From: Streptomyces sp. BK340
GTDB lineage: Bacteria; Actinomycetota; Actinomycetes; Streptomycetales; Streptomycetaceae
NCBI RefSeq assembly: GCF_007827595.1
Contig: NZ_VISR01000005.1
Span: forward strand, 248,001 to 312,000
Reading direction: 5' to 3'
DNA length: 64,000 bases
Every line of letters begins with the position of its first letter. Position 1 is the stretch's first letter. Shown here piece after piece: positions 43,774-52,297 of the stretch. Position numbers and translations under genes: made by a program. Under the pieces are notes generated by a model, which was not told the DNA's origin, ran no database searches, and was given only the letters and a program-made list of their open reading frames with translations.

Positions 43774-44751
43774 ATGCCTGCAGTGACCGTCGAGAACCCG
43801 CTGACGCTGCCCCGTGTGACCGCGCCGGCCGACGCCGTGGCACGCCCCGTGCTGGCCGTCACGACCGCTCCGAGCGGTTTCGAAGGTGAGGGTTTCCCGG
43901 TGCGCCGGGCGTTCGCCGGAATCAACTACCGCCACCTCGACCCGTTCATCATGATGGACCAGATGGGCGAGGTGGAGTACGCGCCGGGCGAGCCCAAGGG
44001 GACCCCGTGGCACCCCCACCGCGGCTTCGAAACCGTCACCTACATCATCGACGGGATCTTCGACCACCAGGACTCCAACGGCGGTGGCGGCACGATCACC
44101 AACGGCGACACGCAGTGGATGACCGCGGGCTCGGGCCTCCTGCACATCGAGGCCCCGCCGGAGTCGCTGGTCATGTCCGGCGGTCTGTTCCACGGTCTGC
44201 AGCTGTGGGTGAACCTCCCGGCCGCGGACAAGATGATGGCCCCGCGCTACCAGGACATCCGCGGCGGCAACGTCCAGCTGCTGACCTCCCCCGACGGCGG
44301 CGCGCTGCTGCGCGTCATCGCGGGTGAGCTGGACGGCCACCAGGGCCCCGGCATCACCCACACCCCGATCACGATGATCCACGCGACCCTCGCCCCGGGC
44401 GCCGAGATCACCCTGCCCTGGCGCGAGGACTTCAACGGCCTCGCGTACGTCCTGGCGGGCCGTGGCTCGGTCGGCACCGAGCGCCGCCCGATCCAGCTGG
44501 GCCAGACCGCGGTGTTCGGCACTGGCTCCTCGCTGACCGTGCGCGCGGACGAGAAGCAGGACTCGCACACCCCGGACCTCGAGGTCGTCCTCCTCGGCGG
44601 CCGGCCGATCCGTGAGCCCATGGCCCACTACGGCCCGTTCGTCATGAACACCAAGGACGAGCTGATGCAGGCCTTCGAGGACTTCCAGAAGGGCCGCCTG
44701 GGCACGATCCCCGCCGTCCACGGCATGTCGGAGACCGGCCCGCAGGACTGA
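43774..44751 (+). CDS. Pirin-family protein
   Basis: 325 residues from ATG 43774, with the perfect Shine-Dalgarno AAGGAGGT seven bases upstream. Bicupin pirin fold: the metal-binding HPHRGFETVTYIIDG motif and GDTQWMTAGSGLLHIE are conserved, then FHGLQLWVNLP. Some pirins are quercetin dioxygenases; most have no proved activity. The coding sequence for EYAPGEPKGTPWHPH contains a phiC31-type attB, uninterrupted here. A hairpin follows. Confidence 0.92.
   Translation: MPAVTVENPLTLPRVTAPADAVARPVLAVTTAPSGFEGEGFPVRRAFAGINYRHLDPFIMMDQMGEVEYAPGEPKGTPWHPHRGFETVTYIIDGIFDHQDSNGGGGTITNGDTQWMTAGSGLLHIEAPPESLVMSGGLFHGLQLWVNLPAADKMMAPRYQDIRGGNVQLLTSPDGGALLRVIAGELDGHQGPGITHTPITMIHATLAPGAEITLPWREDFNGLAYVLAGRGSVGTERRPIQLGQTAVFGTGSSLTVRADEKQDSHTPDLEVVLLGGRPIREPMAHYGPFVMNTKDELMQAFEDFQKGRLGTIPAVHGMSETGPQD
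43980..44013 (-). other. phiC31-type attB site within pirin gene
   Basis: Read on the minus strand, this 34-bp stretch matches the minimal phiC31 attB I remember at about 29 of 34 positions. It has the central CCCTTGGGCT and the crossover TT (plus-strand AA at 43996-43997). phiC31 uses a pirin-like gene as its chromosomal target in Streptomyces. The site is intact, so no phage of that type is integrated. Confidence 0.85.
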
Positions 44752-44775
44752 CGTACCAGGACCAGGGACCGCACC

Positions 44776-44812
44776 CCGGGGGTCCAGGAGGCTCGGCCTC
44801 CTGGACCCCCGG
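44776..44812. terminator. Hairpin after pirin gene
   Basis: Perfect 16-bp arms CCGGGGGTCCAGGAGG and CCTCCTGGACCCCCGG around a 5-base loop, 24 bases after the pirin stop. Confidence 0.87.
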
Positions 44813-44890
44813 AGCCTGTCTCCCGGCCCGCCTCACCCGCCCGGAGTCCCGTGGCAGGACAGCCGGGACCGCCCGTGATCCGCTGGAAGC

Positions 44891-45937
44891 GTGTCGTTGC
44901 TGCCCGAGCCTGTTCGCCGGCTCGCCGCCTGGTGTGCCGTGCTGCTGCTCGTCGCCGGCGTCGGGTGGGTCGGGGTGCTGCTGTGCGGGGAGTTCAGGAC
45001 CGCGGTCATCCCGGTGCTGCTCGCCCTGCTCGGGAGTGCCCTGCTCGGGCCCCTGCACCGCAGACTCGTGGCCGCGGGGGTGCAGCGGTCGCTCGCGGCC
45101 GGGGTGACCTGTGTGGCCGTCGTGGCCGTCGTCGGTGGCGCCGTCTACATCGTCGTCGCCGCGCTCATCGACACCGGCGACCAGATCATCGCCTCCCTCC
45201 GGGAGGCCGCCAGGTCGGTGGCGCAGCACTTCGGAGCCGCAGGGACCGGGCTGGACGACCTCGCGGCCAACTCGCGCAAGCTGCTCAGCAAGTTCGGCGG
45301 GACGGCGGCCTCCAACGTCATCAGCGGGGTCAGCGTCGTCGGCGAGAGCATCGCCATCGCCGTTCTCGCGCTGCTGCTCGTCTTCTTCTTCCTGCGCGAC
45401 TCCCACCGCGTCGTCGACAACCTGCGGGCCGTCGCGCCCGGGGGCACCGCCGACACCCTGGAGGCCATGGCGCGGCGCTCCTACGAGGCCGTCGAGGGGT
45501 TCATGCGCGGCACCACCGTCATCGCCCTCATCGACGCGACCCTCATCGGCATCGGCCTGCTGATCCTGCGCGTGCCCGGCGCCGTCGGCCTCGCCGCGCT
45601 CGTCTTCGTCACCGCCTACATCCCCTACCTCGGAGCCTTCCTCTCCGGCGCGATCTCCGTGCTGGTCGCCCTCGCCGACCGCGGCTTCGTCATCGCGCTG
45701 TGGGCGCTCGGGGTCGTGGTCGCGGTGCAGGTGCTGGAGGGGCATGTGCTCCAGCCGGTGATCCAGAGCCGGACCGTGCAGATGCACCCCGCGGTGGTGA
45801 TGCTGGCGATCACCGCCGGCGCGTCCGTCGCGGGCATCCTCGGCATGCTCCTCGCGGTGCCCCTGACCGCCGCCGCCTTCGCCGTCGTCCACGAACTGCA
45901 CGCGCGTTACGGCGCGCCCGCGCCGTCGGACTCGTAG
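44891..45937 (+). CDS. AI-2E/UPF0118-family membrane permease
   Basis: 348 residues from GTG 44891. Seven or eight hydrophobic helices with the family pattern: paired N-terminal helices, a soluble loop (IDTGDQIIASLREAARSVAQ), then FMRGTTVIALIDATLIGIGL, VFVTAYIPYLGAFLSGAISV and LEGHVLQPVIQSRTVQMHP, which are the family hallmarks. Members export autoinducers, act as Na+/H+ antiporters, or have unknown cargo. Its last 31 bases overlap a minus-strand ATPase remnant. Confidence 0.9.
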   Translation: MSLLPEPVRRLAAWCAVLLLVAGVGWVGVLLCGEFRTAVIPVLLALLGSALLGPLHRRLVAAGVQRSLAAGVTCVAVVAVVGGAVYIVVAALIDTGDQIIASLREAARSVAQHFGAAGTGLDDLAANSRKLLSKFGGTAASNVISGVSVVGESIAIAVLALLLVFFFLRDSHRVVDNLRAVAPGGTADTLEAMARRSYEAVEGFMRGTTVIALIDATLIGIGLLILRVPGAVGLAALVFVTAYIPYLGAFLSGAISVLVALADRGFVIALWALGVVVAVQVLEGHVLQPVIQSRTVQMHPAVVMLAITAGASVAGILGMLLAVPLTAAAFAVVHELHARYGAPAPSDS

Positions 45938-46179
45938 AGCTCGAACCAGATGCTCTTGCCCGCCCCCCGGGGGTCCACCCCCCATGCATGGGCGAACAGT
46001 TCGATCAGGAGCAGGCCGCGGCCGGAGGAGGCCAGCCCGCCCGGGTCGCGCAGGCGCGGGAGGTCGCTGGTGGACGTGTCGCCGAAGGGTCCGGGCCGTG
46101 CAGGGCAGGTGGGAGGAAAACGTGGGGAGCCGATCTTGGCCTGGCCGGTACCCTTGATGGGTCCGGGCCCCGTGTCCGG
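45907..46179 (-). pseudogene. Remnant of an HATPase_c anti-sigma-type protein
   Basis: Minus-strand frame open between a TAG at 46180 and the TAA at 45907, with no ATG, GTG or TTG before the conserved part. The last about 55 residues (DLPRLRDPGGLASSGRGLLL, IELFAHAWGVDPRGAGKSIW) match the G-box end of the small ATP-binding proteins common in Streptomyces. Compare the intact gene at 51669-52142 (TGRGLLLVEALADRWGVEP). The N-box half is missing, and the space before aspS is too short for it. Not translated as far as can be seen. Confidence 0.65.
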
Positions 46180-46239
46180 CTACCGCCGGAGCGGCAGCCC
46201 CGGCACTCATCACCCCACCACGAAGGACGATGAACGACG

Positions 46240-48003
46240 ATGCATCGGTACAGGTCCCACACCTGCGGCCAGCTCCGCGCCTCTGACGTCGGCACCGACG
46301 TCCGGCTGAGTGGCTGGCTGCACAATCGGCGCGACCTGGGCGGCATCCTCTTCATCGATCTGCGCGACCACTACGGCATCACGCAGCTGGTGGCCCGTCC
46401 CGGCACGCCCGCCTACGAGGCCCTGGACAAGATCTCCAAGGAGTCCTCGGTCCGCGTCGACGGCCGGGTTGTTTCACGTGGAACCGAGAACGTGAACCCC
46501 GACCTGCCCACCGGTGAGATCGAGGTCGAGGTCGGCGAGGTCGAGCTGCTCGGCGCGGCCGCCCCGCTGCCCTTCACGATCAACGCCGAGGACGGGGTCA
46601 ACGAGGAGCGGCGCCTGGAGTACCGCTTCCTGGACCTGCGCCGCGAGCGCATGCACCGCAACATCATGCTGCGCACGGCCGTGATCTCCGCGATGCGGCA
46701 CAAGATGGCGGCGATGGGCTTCAACGAGATGGCGACGCCGATCCTGTCCGCCACCTCCCCCGAGGGCGCCCGCGACTACGTGGTCCCCTCCCGTGTGCAC
46801 CCGGGCAAGTTCTACGCGCTGCCGCAGGCCCCGCAGCAGTTCAAGCAGCTGCTGATGATCTCCGGCTTCGACCGCTACTTCCAGATCGCGCCCTGCTTCC
46901 GCGACGAGGACGCCCGTGCCGACCGCTCGCCGGGCGAGTTCTACCAGCTCGACATCGAGATGTCCTTCGTCGAGCAGGAGGACATCTTCCAGCCGGTCGA
47001 GAAGCTGATGACGGAGCTCTTCGAGGAGTTCGGAGGCGGCCGTCACGTCACCTCTCCCTTCCCGCGGATCCCGTTCCGCGAGGCGATGCTGAAGTACGGC
47101 TCCGACAAGCCGGACCTGCGCGCCAAGCTGGAACTGGTGGACATCACCGATGTCTTCGAGGGCTCGGAGTTCAAGGCGTTCGCGGGCAAGCACGTGCGTG
47201 CGCTGCCGGTGCCGGACGTCTCCGCGCAGCCCCGCAAGTTCTTCGACCAGCTCGGTGAGTACGCGGTCGAGCAGGGCGCCAAGGGTCTGGCCTGGGTGCG
47301 CGTGGCCGAGGACGGCTCGCTGTCCGGCCCGATCGCGAAGTTCCTGACCGAGGACAACGTCGCGGAGCTGACCAAGCGTCTGTCGCTGGCCGCCGGCCAC
47401 GCGGTCTTCTTCGGCGCGGGCGAGTTCGACGAGGTCTCCAAGATCATGGGCGCGGTCCGCGTCGAGGCGGCCCGTCGCGCCGGCCACTTCGAGGAGGGCG
47501 TCTTCCGCTTCTGCTGGATCGTCGACTTCCCGATGTACGAGAAGGACGAGGAGACCGGCGGGATCGACTTCTCCCACAACCCCTTCTCGATGCCGCAGGG
47601 CGGCCTGGAGGCCCTGGAGACCCAGGACCCGCTGGACATCCTCGGCTGGCAGTACGACATCGTCTGCAACGGCGTCGAGCTGTCCTCCGGCGCGATCCGG
47701 AACCACGAGCCCGAGATCATGCTCAAGGCCTTCGAGATCGCGGGCTACGACCGGGACACCGTCGAGGAGAAGTTCGCGGGCATGCTGCGCGCCTTCCGCT
47801 TCGGCGCCCCGCCGCACGGTGGCATCGCCCCGGGCGTGGACCGCATCGTCATGCTTCTCGCCGACGAGCCCAACATCCGCGAGACGATCGCCTTCCCGCT
47901 CAACGGCAACGCCCAGGACCTGATGATGGGCGCCCCGACCGAGCTGGACGAGACCCGCCTGCGGGAGCTGCACCTGAACATCCGGAAGCCGCAGCCGAAG
48001 TAA
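46240..48003 (+). CDS. aspS: Aspartyl-tRNA synthetase
   Basis: 587 residues, full length for the bacterial type: N-terminal OB-fold ([20 protein letters not shown]), class II catalytic core with motif 2 ([19 protein letters not shown]) and motif 3 ([20 protein letters not shown]), and the GAD insertion between them. It charges tRNA-Asp, possibly also tRNA-Asn where AsnRS is lacking. The coding sequence for VVSRGTEN contains a parS site (46471-46484). Ends with a hairpin 15 bases after the stop. Confidence 0.97.
   Translation: MHRYRSHTCGQLRASDVGTDVRLSGWLHNRRDLGGILFIDLRDHYGITQLVARPGTPAYEALDKISKESSVRVDGRVVSRGTENVNPDLPTGEIEVEVGEVELLGAAAPLPFTINAEDGVNEERRLEYRFLDLRRERMHRNIMLRTAVISAMRHKMAAMGFNEMATPILSATSPEGARDYVVPSRVHPGKFYALPQAPQQFKQLLMISGFDRYFQIAPCFRDEDARADRSPGEFYQLDIEMSFVEQEDIFQPVEKLMTELFEEFGGGRHVTSPFPRIPFREAMLKYGSDKPDLRAKLELVDITDVFEGSEFKAFAGKHVRALPVPDVSAQPRKFFDQLGEYAVEQGAKGLAWVRVAEDGSLSGPIAKFLTEDNVAELTKRLSLAAGHAVFFGAGEFDEVSKIMGAVRVEAARRAGHFEEGVFRFCWIVDFPMYEKDEETGGIDFSHNPFSMPQGGLEALETQDPLDILGWQYDIVCNGVELSSGAIRNHEPEIMLKAFEIAGYDRDTVEEKFAGMLRAFRFGAPPHGGIAPGVDRIVMLLADEPNIRETIAFPLNGNAQDLMMGAPTELDETRLRELHLNIRKPQPK
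46471..46484. other. parS site inside aspS
   Basis: GTTTCACGTGGAAC differs from the palindromic parS consensus by one base (GG instead of GA on the right arm). It lies in the OB-fold coding part of aspS. One-mismatch parS sites are bound by ParB in Streptomyces (recalled knowledge). Confidence 0.85.
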
Positions 48004-48017
48004 GGCACAAGCAGGAC

Positions 48018-48057
48018 GGAAAGGGCTCGGGACCGGCATCGGTTTCGAGCCCTTTCC
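48018..48057. terminator. Hairpin after aspS
   Basis: Arms GGAAAGGGCTCG and CGAGCCCTTTCC (12 bp, perfect) with a 16-base loop, 15 bases after the aspS stop. Confidence 0.83.
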
Positions 48058-48109
48058 CATGCGCATCTCGATTCACAGCTCTCTCCGACAGCGGCAGCTG
48101 ACACCCACG

Positions 48110-48829
48110 TCAGCCGTCACCGCCCTGCTCGCCCTCCGGGTCGTTCTCCGTGCCGTTCTCCGCGTCGGGTGAGGCACCGTCCTCCAGCAGCCGCTCGGCG
48201 ATGTCGTCGGACCAGCGCTGTGCCCAGGCGCGCAGGGCGGTGACCTGCGGTTCGGTCAGCCCGTGCCGGACGAAGTCCGCATCCGCGTACCAGTCCGTGC
48301 CGGTGAGGCGGGACTGGAGGGTGGGCAGGTCGAAGGGGTCGTGGGCGTGCCGGCGGCCCAGTGCCTCCAGATCGGGGAGGGAGAAGCGGGTCGCCGCCGC
48401 CTGCGCGTCGATCAGGTCGACGGCCGAGCCCCGGTCGTACAGGGCACGGATCTTCGTGCCGACGGCGTCCTCCAGGGAGAGGGCCGGGCCGTACTCGGTC
48501 AGTTCCGGAGGCTGCCAGAAGACCTCCTTGTGCAGCGCGAGCACGCACGGCTCACCGGTCGGCGGGTCCGTGACGGTCAGCTGCGCGGTGAGCGCGGTGA
48601 CGGCCCCCGGCCGCACCTGCCGCCCCCGCACCTCCAGTGCCGCGCCGACGGCACCGGCGATCCGGTCCATGGCCTCGGCACTCTCGGTCGCGAAGTCGAG
48701 GTTGGCGTGCGGCCGCTCCAGCAGCCCGTGCGCCTGCAGGGCGTAACCGCCGGCGAGCACGAGAACGTGGGGGCTGCCGACGGAGACGACGTCCGCGAGG
48801 AGCCGGCGGTGGGGTTCGGGAATGTTCAC
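48110..48829 (-). CDS. AbiEii/AbiGii toxin-like nucleotidyltransferase
   Basis: 239 residues from the GTG at 48829 (NIPEPHRRLLADVV start); an in-frame GTG at 48856 would add nine. Nucleotidyltransferase stretches: VLVLAGGYALQAHGLLERPH, NLDFATES and TKIRALYDRGSAVDLIDAQA. The GGYALQAH...NLDFAT pattern fits the AbiEii fold, where a G-[GS] motif is followed by D-[x]-D; here the acidic pair reads NLDFAT with only one Asp, so activity is uncertain. No antitoxin-like (AbiEi) gene adjoins, unlike a true type IV toxin-antitoxin. The C-terminus is acidic and low complexity. Confidence 0.75.
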   Translation of the reverse strand: MNIPEPHRRLLADVVSVGSPHVLVLAGGYALQAHGLLERPHANLDFATESAEAMDRIAGAVGAALEVRGRQVRPGAVTALTAQLTVTDPPTGEPCVLALHKEVFWQPPELTEYGPALSLEDAVGTKIRALYDRGSAVDLIDAQAAATRFSLPDLEALGRRHAHDPFDLPTLQSRLTGTDWYADADFVRHGLTEPQVTALRAWAQRWSDDIAERLLEDGASPDAENGTENDPEGEQGGDG

Positions 48830-48921
48830 GGGAAGATTTTTCTGGCTTCCTGTCACACAGGGGCGACGACGCGGGTCAGAGGGGTGTCCGTCACTCAGTG
48901 ATCGCTCGTTGGGAGCCTCTC

Positions 48922-49269
48922 ATGCGTACCGCACACATCGTCGTCACCCTGCTCGCCGCGCTGATGGCCGGGTTCTCCGGGACCGTCTTGCTCCTGCGGG
49001 CGGAGTGGATCGTGCAGGCGCTCACCGACTACCGGGTGCCGCAGGGGTGGTGGACTCCGCTGGGGGTGGCCAAGGCCGCCGGCGCCGTCGGGCTGGTGGT
49101 GGGGCTGTTCGTGCCGTTCGTCGGGGTGCTGGCGGGTACCGGGCTGGTGGTGTACTTCCTCGGCGCCGCCGTGACCGTGGCCCGGGCCCGGTGGTACTCG
49201 CACGTTCCGTTTCCGCTCGTCTACGCCGCGCCCGTGGTCGGAGCGCTCGTGCTCGGGTACCTGGCCTAG
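48922..49269 (+). CDS. DoxX-like small membrane protein
   Basis: 115 residues from ATG 48922 (GGGAG upstream). Four hydrophobic helices: IVVTLLAALMAGFSGTVLLL, LGVAKAAGAVGLVVGLFVPF, VLAGTGLVVYFLGAAVTVAR and VYAAPVVGALVLGYLA. The DYRVP...W-TPLG-VAKAAGAVGLV arrangement is that of DoxX-like proteins, whose members include quinone-related and uncharacterised proteins. Divergent from the AbiEii-like gene. Confidence 0.8.
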   Translation: MRTAHIVVTLLAALMAGFSGTVLLLRAEWIVQALTDYRVPQGWWTPLGVAKAAGAVGLVVGLFVPFVGVLAGTGLVVYFLGAAVTVARARWYSHVPFPLVYAAPVVGALVLGYLA

Positions 49270-49391
49270 CCGGAAGGAAAAGCGTGCGGCGCGGCAACTT
49301 TCCCGGGAGCGGCGGCCACTGAGGGGTCGTAAGGCTTCTTCAGCAGACCCCAAGGACTCCTCCGCGCCGAAGGCGTCCTCCCACTTCCAGC

Positions 49392-49816
49392 TCAACCGCG
49401 TACTGCCTTCATGGCTTCGTCCAAGACGGCGCTCAGCTCCCGCAGGGCTTCCTGAGAGGTGGCAGCGTCCTCGGCCTCCAGGTGCTCTGTGCCCGAGCGA
49501 AGCGGGAGGACAGGTCGGGGCGGCGGGCGATCTCGATATCCCTGGCCCAGATGAGGACCCAGCTCTGCACGGGGCTCAGAGACTGCCACTCGACGGCTTT
49601 GGCGAAGGCGTCGTCCTTCGTGGTCTGCATCTCGTCCAGATGCCCGGGGGCAACGACGGCGAGGGCCGCGCGGAGAGCATCCGGGGTCAGCTCGGGGCGG
49701 GGGATCAGCTCGCGTCCGTGGTCGGCCATTGCGCTCATGGTGCCCTCCAGAAATGCCCCCGCCAGGGTATCCGGCCAGGCTTGGAGCGACGGAAACTCCT
49801 GCGTCGTCACGGTCAT
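49392..49816 (-). pseudogene. Frameshifted small gene of unknown family
   Basis: An ATG at 49816 starts a convincing 110-codon frame (EFPSLQAWPDTLAGAFLEGT, LDEMQTTKDDAFAKAVEWQS, WVLIWARDIEIARRPDLSSR) that then loses sense. A second frame takes over directly (EHLEAEDAATSQEALRELSA, VLDEAMKAVRG and stop at 49392). Adding one base at about 49490 joins them into a 140-residue protein. Either the gene is inactivated or there is a base-call error. I do not recognise the family. Confidence 0.65.
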
Positions 49817-49902
49817 GCCAGGCAGCCTCCATCAGGTCGGATCGGCAGTCGGAGCTGAACCACCGAGGGGCCTGAGCGGCAGGGGTCTGCTCGGGGCGGG
49901 GC

Positions 49903-50514
49903 TCACTGCTGCTCGCCGGTCCGGCTTTCGTAGCGTGGCAGATCCCGGGTAGAGATGGTCCAGTCGCCGATGGTGACGTCCTCGCCGTAGACGAAGTCCT
50001 TGCGGGTGGCGTAGCGGGGGCCGTCGGGGGTGGCGTGGATGTCGGTGAGGACGGCGCCGGTGCCGGTGCGAGGGTCGAAGACCGCGTAGACGGGGATGCC
50101 CATCAGGGGGTAGTCACGCGCCTTGCTCACCCAGTCGTTGTCCGGGTTGGAGCGGGAGACGACCTCGATGGCGGCGATGAGGGTCCGGGGATCGATGGAG
50201 CCTTCGGTGCCCAGATCGGTCCAGGCGATCACCATCACATCGGGGTGGCGCATGATGCCCTCGGGCTCATCCTCCACATCGGGGGTGCCGTTGTGGGCCA
50301 GCAGCTCGTCAGGCAGCAGCTTCTCCAGGCGGCGGCTGATGTGTGCTGCCGTGACCTCGTGCGGTCCTCCCGGCGACATCATGTCGTGAACGATCCCTTC
50401 CTTGGTGATCTCGAACTTTCCGGGGAGGGTGTCGTCCATGGACTGGGTGACATCCCGCATGGCCCGGTAAAGATGAGAGGCGCCCTGCTGTGCGTTGTCC
50501 GGTGCGATGGTCAT
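49903..50514 (-). CDS. Uma2-family (DUF820) nuclease-fold protein
   Basis: 203 residues from the ATG at 50514 (GAGGAGCG upstream). The restriction-endonuclease-like core is visible: HEVTAAHISRRLEKLLPDEL, MRHPDVMVIAWTDLG with the acidic Asp, LIAAIEVVSRSNPDNDWVSK (Glu-x-x-Ser pattern) and KARDYPLMGIPVYAVFDPRT. These proteins are numerous in Streptomyces and cyanobacteria, with no settled function. Upstream and on the same strand is the frameshifted HTH gene. Confidence 0.85.
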   Translation of the reverse strand: MTIAPDNAQQGASHLYRAMRDVTQSMDDTLPGKFEITKEGIVHDMMSPGGPHEVTAAHISRRLEKLLPDELLAHNGTPDVEDEPEGIMRHPDVMVIAWTDLGTEGSIDPRTLIAAIEVVSRSNPDNDWVSKARDYPLMGIPVYAVFDPRTGTGAVLTDIHATPDGPRYATRKDFVYGEDVTIGDWTISTRDLPRYESRTGEQQ

Positions 50515-50563
50515 GGCACTCGCTCCTCGTCTGTGCCCAGGGGCAAGGATCGTCGCTTTCATG

Positions 50564-51446
50564 CTAGGCGGCCTCCGGGAGATCGGATCGGCAGTCGACG
50601 CAGCGGCTGCCCGGTTCGGGCGAGCGGAAGGCACGGTCGCAGCCGTCGCAGTTCCGGAGCGGGTGTCTGACCGCCGGTGTCAGTGACGTCGGAGAGTCGA
50701 ACGGGGGCGGAGGCGGAAGCTGCGCGGCCAGGCGGTGGGCCAGGAAGGCGGCCGGACGGATCAGGGGTTCCGACGGCAGGTTCTCGGTCAGGGCGTGGCG
50801 TACGGCGGTGGGGGCGATGTCGCGTTCCAGCCAGGCGGCGACACCTGGGGCGAGGTACTCGGCGTCGGTGGCGGAGAGGAGCAGGCGGGGGTCGAGGCGG
50901 CGCAGGCCGGCGAGGACGTCGAGGGCCGCCCGGAGGAGGGCGGGAGAACTGGTCGAGGGCTGGGGTACGGCGGGGAGGCGCTTGCGCGGGGGTGGCTTGT
51001 CCGCTGCGGCCGTGCGTCGGGCGGGCCTGTTGGGGGTCTCGGCCGGGGCGATCCGGTGCCCTGGCCTGTTGCAGGAGACCGTGCGGGTGACGATCCGGCC
51101 GCCCGGGACGCGCTCTCGGGTCCGGCGGAGGTAGCCGTGGGCTTCGAGTTCGCGCAGGGCGGCGGCGATGCGCGTGGGGCCCTCGGGAAAGCGGGCAGCG
51201 AGCGTCTTGATGTCGACGGGGGAGCCGGTGGGGAGGGACTGGATGTGGCACGCCAGTCCGATCGCGAGGAGGGACAGCTCGCGGTGCTGGGTGAGGTGGT
51301 TGCCGATCACCGTGAAGCGGGTGGTGTGGCGGGCGTTGTCGTGGGACGACTCCGCCCGGGTGCGCCTGCCGGTCCCGGTGAGGGTGGTTTTTGCCCGGGA
51401 TACGGGACTGGGCGTGCGGGGGCGCGCTAGGGTTTTCGGTGTCCAT
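50564..51446 (-). pseudogene. Helix-turn-helix protein gene split by an A-run frameshift
   Basis: An ATG at 51446 opens a frame (MDTENPSAPPHAQSRIPGK) that breaks at a run of five A's (plus strand T's at 51388-51392). Dropping one A joins it to the long frame TTLTGTGRRTRAESS..., which runs to the stop at 50564 without interruption (about 293 residues in total). The joined protein has a winged helix (ELSLLAIGLACHIQSLPTGS, DIKTLAARFPEGPTRIAAAL) and a C-terminal zinc-ribbon-like CDGC...CVDC. A downstream GTG at 51310 could still start a shorter 248-residue protein. A base-call error cannot be excluded. Confidence 0.68.
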
Positions 51447-51668
51447 CAGGAAGGGCCTAACTTCCTCGGTGGTCAGGCCCTCGCACTGGGATGCCAGTCC
51501 CGGCGGGGGCCGTCGCATGTTTGCGGTTGATCTGTGTCGCTCGCGCTGAGCGTAGGGCAGGCAACCGGTCCCGAATCCAGCTGAGTTGGGCATGTTCACC
51601 CGGGGGGTGAGTTTGGCCTGCGGGCGGGAGGGGTGGGGCTTGGTGGGGTTTCTTTCTCCCGGTGTTTC

Positions 51669-52142
51669 TTAGGGAAGAGCGCAGGTCGCACCGGAGTGTG
51701 GTGCGCTGTGCTCCGGTGCGGAGAGGTGGAGTTCGGCCCAGACGGTCTTGCGTGGGGTGGGGCCGGGTTCGACTCCCCAGCGGTCGGCCAGCGCCTCTAC
51801 GAGGAGGAGGCCGCGTCCTGTTTCGGCATCCGGGGTGGGGAGTCGCCGGCGGGGGCGGTCGTCACCGCGGGTGTCCGTCACTTCGATGCGGAGTACGTCG
51901 GCGGTGGCCTGAAGAGCGAGGTGGAAGCTCCGGCCGGGGAGCCGCCCATGGGTGGCCGCGTTCGCGGCGAGTTCGGCGACGACGTGTTCGGCGGTCTCGG
52001 TGAGGCAGTGCGGAAGGTCCCAGGTGCGAAGCCATTCCGTGGCGAGCAGGCGGGCGAGGCGGGCGCCGCGCGGGGTGGGTGACAGCAGGGCGCTGAAGTA
52101 ACGCGTGCGGGGGTGGAGTTGGGTGGCGTTTTCCTGGTTCAC
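51669..52142 (-). CDS. ATP-binding anti-sigma-type regulator (HATPase_c)
   Basis: 157 residues from GTG 52142. The GHKL fold shows the N-box (AEHVVAELAANAATHGRLPG) and G-boxes (IEVTDTRGDDRPR, TGRGLLLVEALADRWGVEP). Such single-domain ATPases act as anti-sigma or switch proteins in Streptomyces. It is divergent from the XRE/DUF397 pair: exactly the three-gene module of the WhiJ type. Confidence 0.85.
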   Translation of the reverse strand: MNQENATQLHPRTRYFSALLSPTPRGARLARLLATEWLRTWDLPHCLTETAEHVVAELAANAATHGRLPGRSFHLALQATADVLRIEVTDTRGDDRPRRRLPTPDAETGRGLLLVEALADRWGVEPGPTPRKTVWAELHLSAPEHSAPHSGATCALP

Positions 52143-52297
52143 GTGACTGAGCGTGGTGGTGCGCGCTTACCGTGAACAGTGACTCAGCCGGTCCGTACGG
52201 TGACTGTCCGGAGTTTGTCCGGTGGTGTCGGCGCTGTCGGCAGAGGCGGTCCGGGTAGGGGGCGTTGCGGCGCGGACGTACGACGGAGGGACGCGGG

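Noticed and set aside
48110..48829. AbiE toxin-antitoxin system
   Set aside because: No AbiEi-type antitoxin gene adjoins, and the expected paired acidic residues are not complete.
52130..52146. TTCACGTGA before the WhiJ-like genes as a third parS
   Set aside because: Only the central 9 bases fit; four of fourteen positions differ from the consensus.
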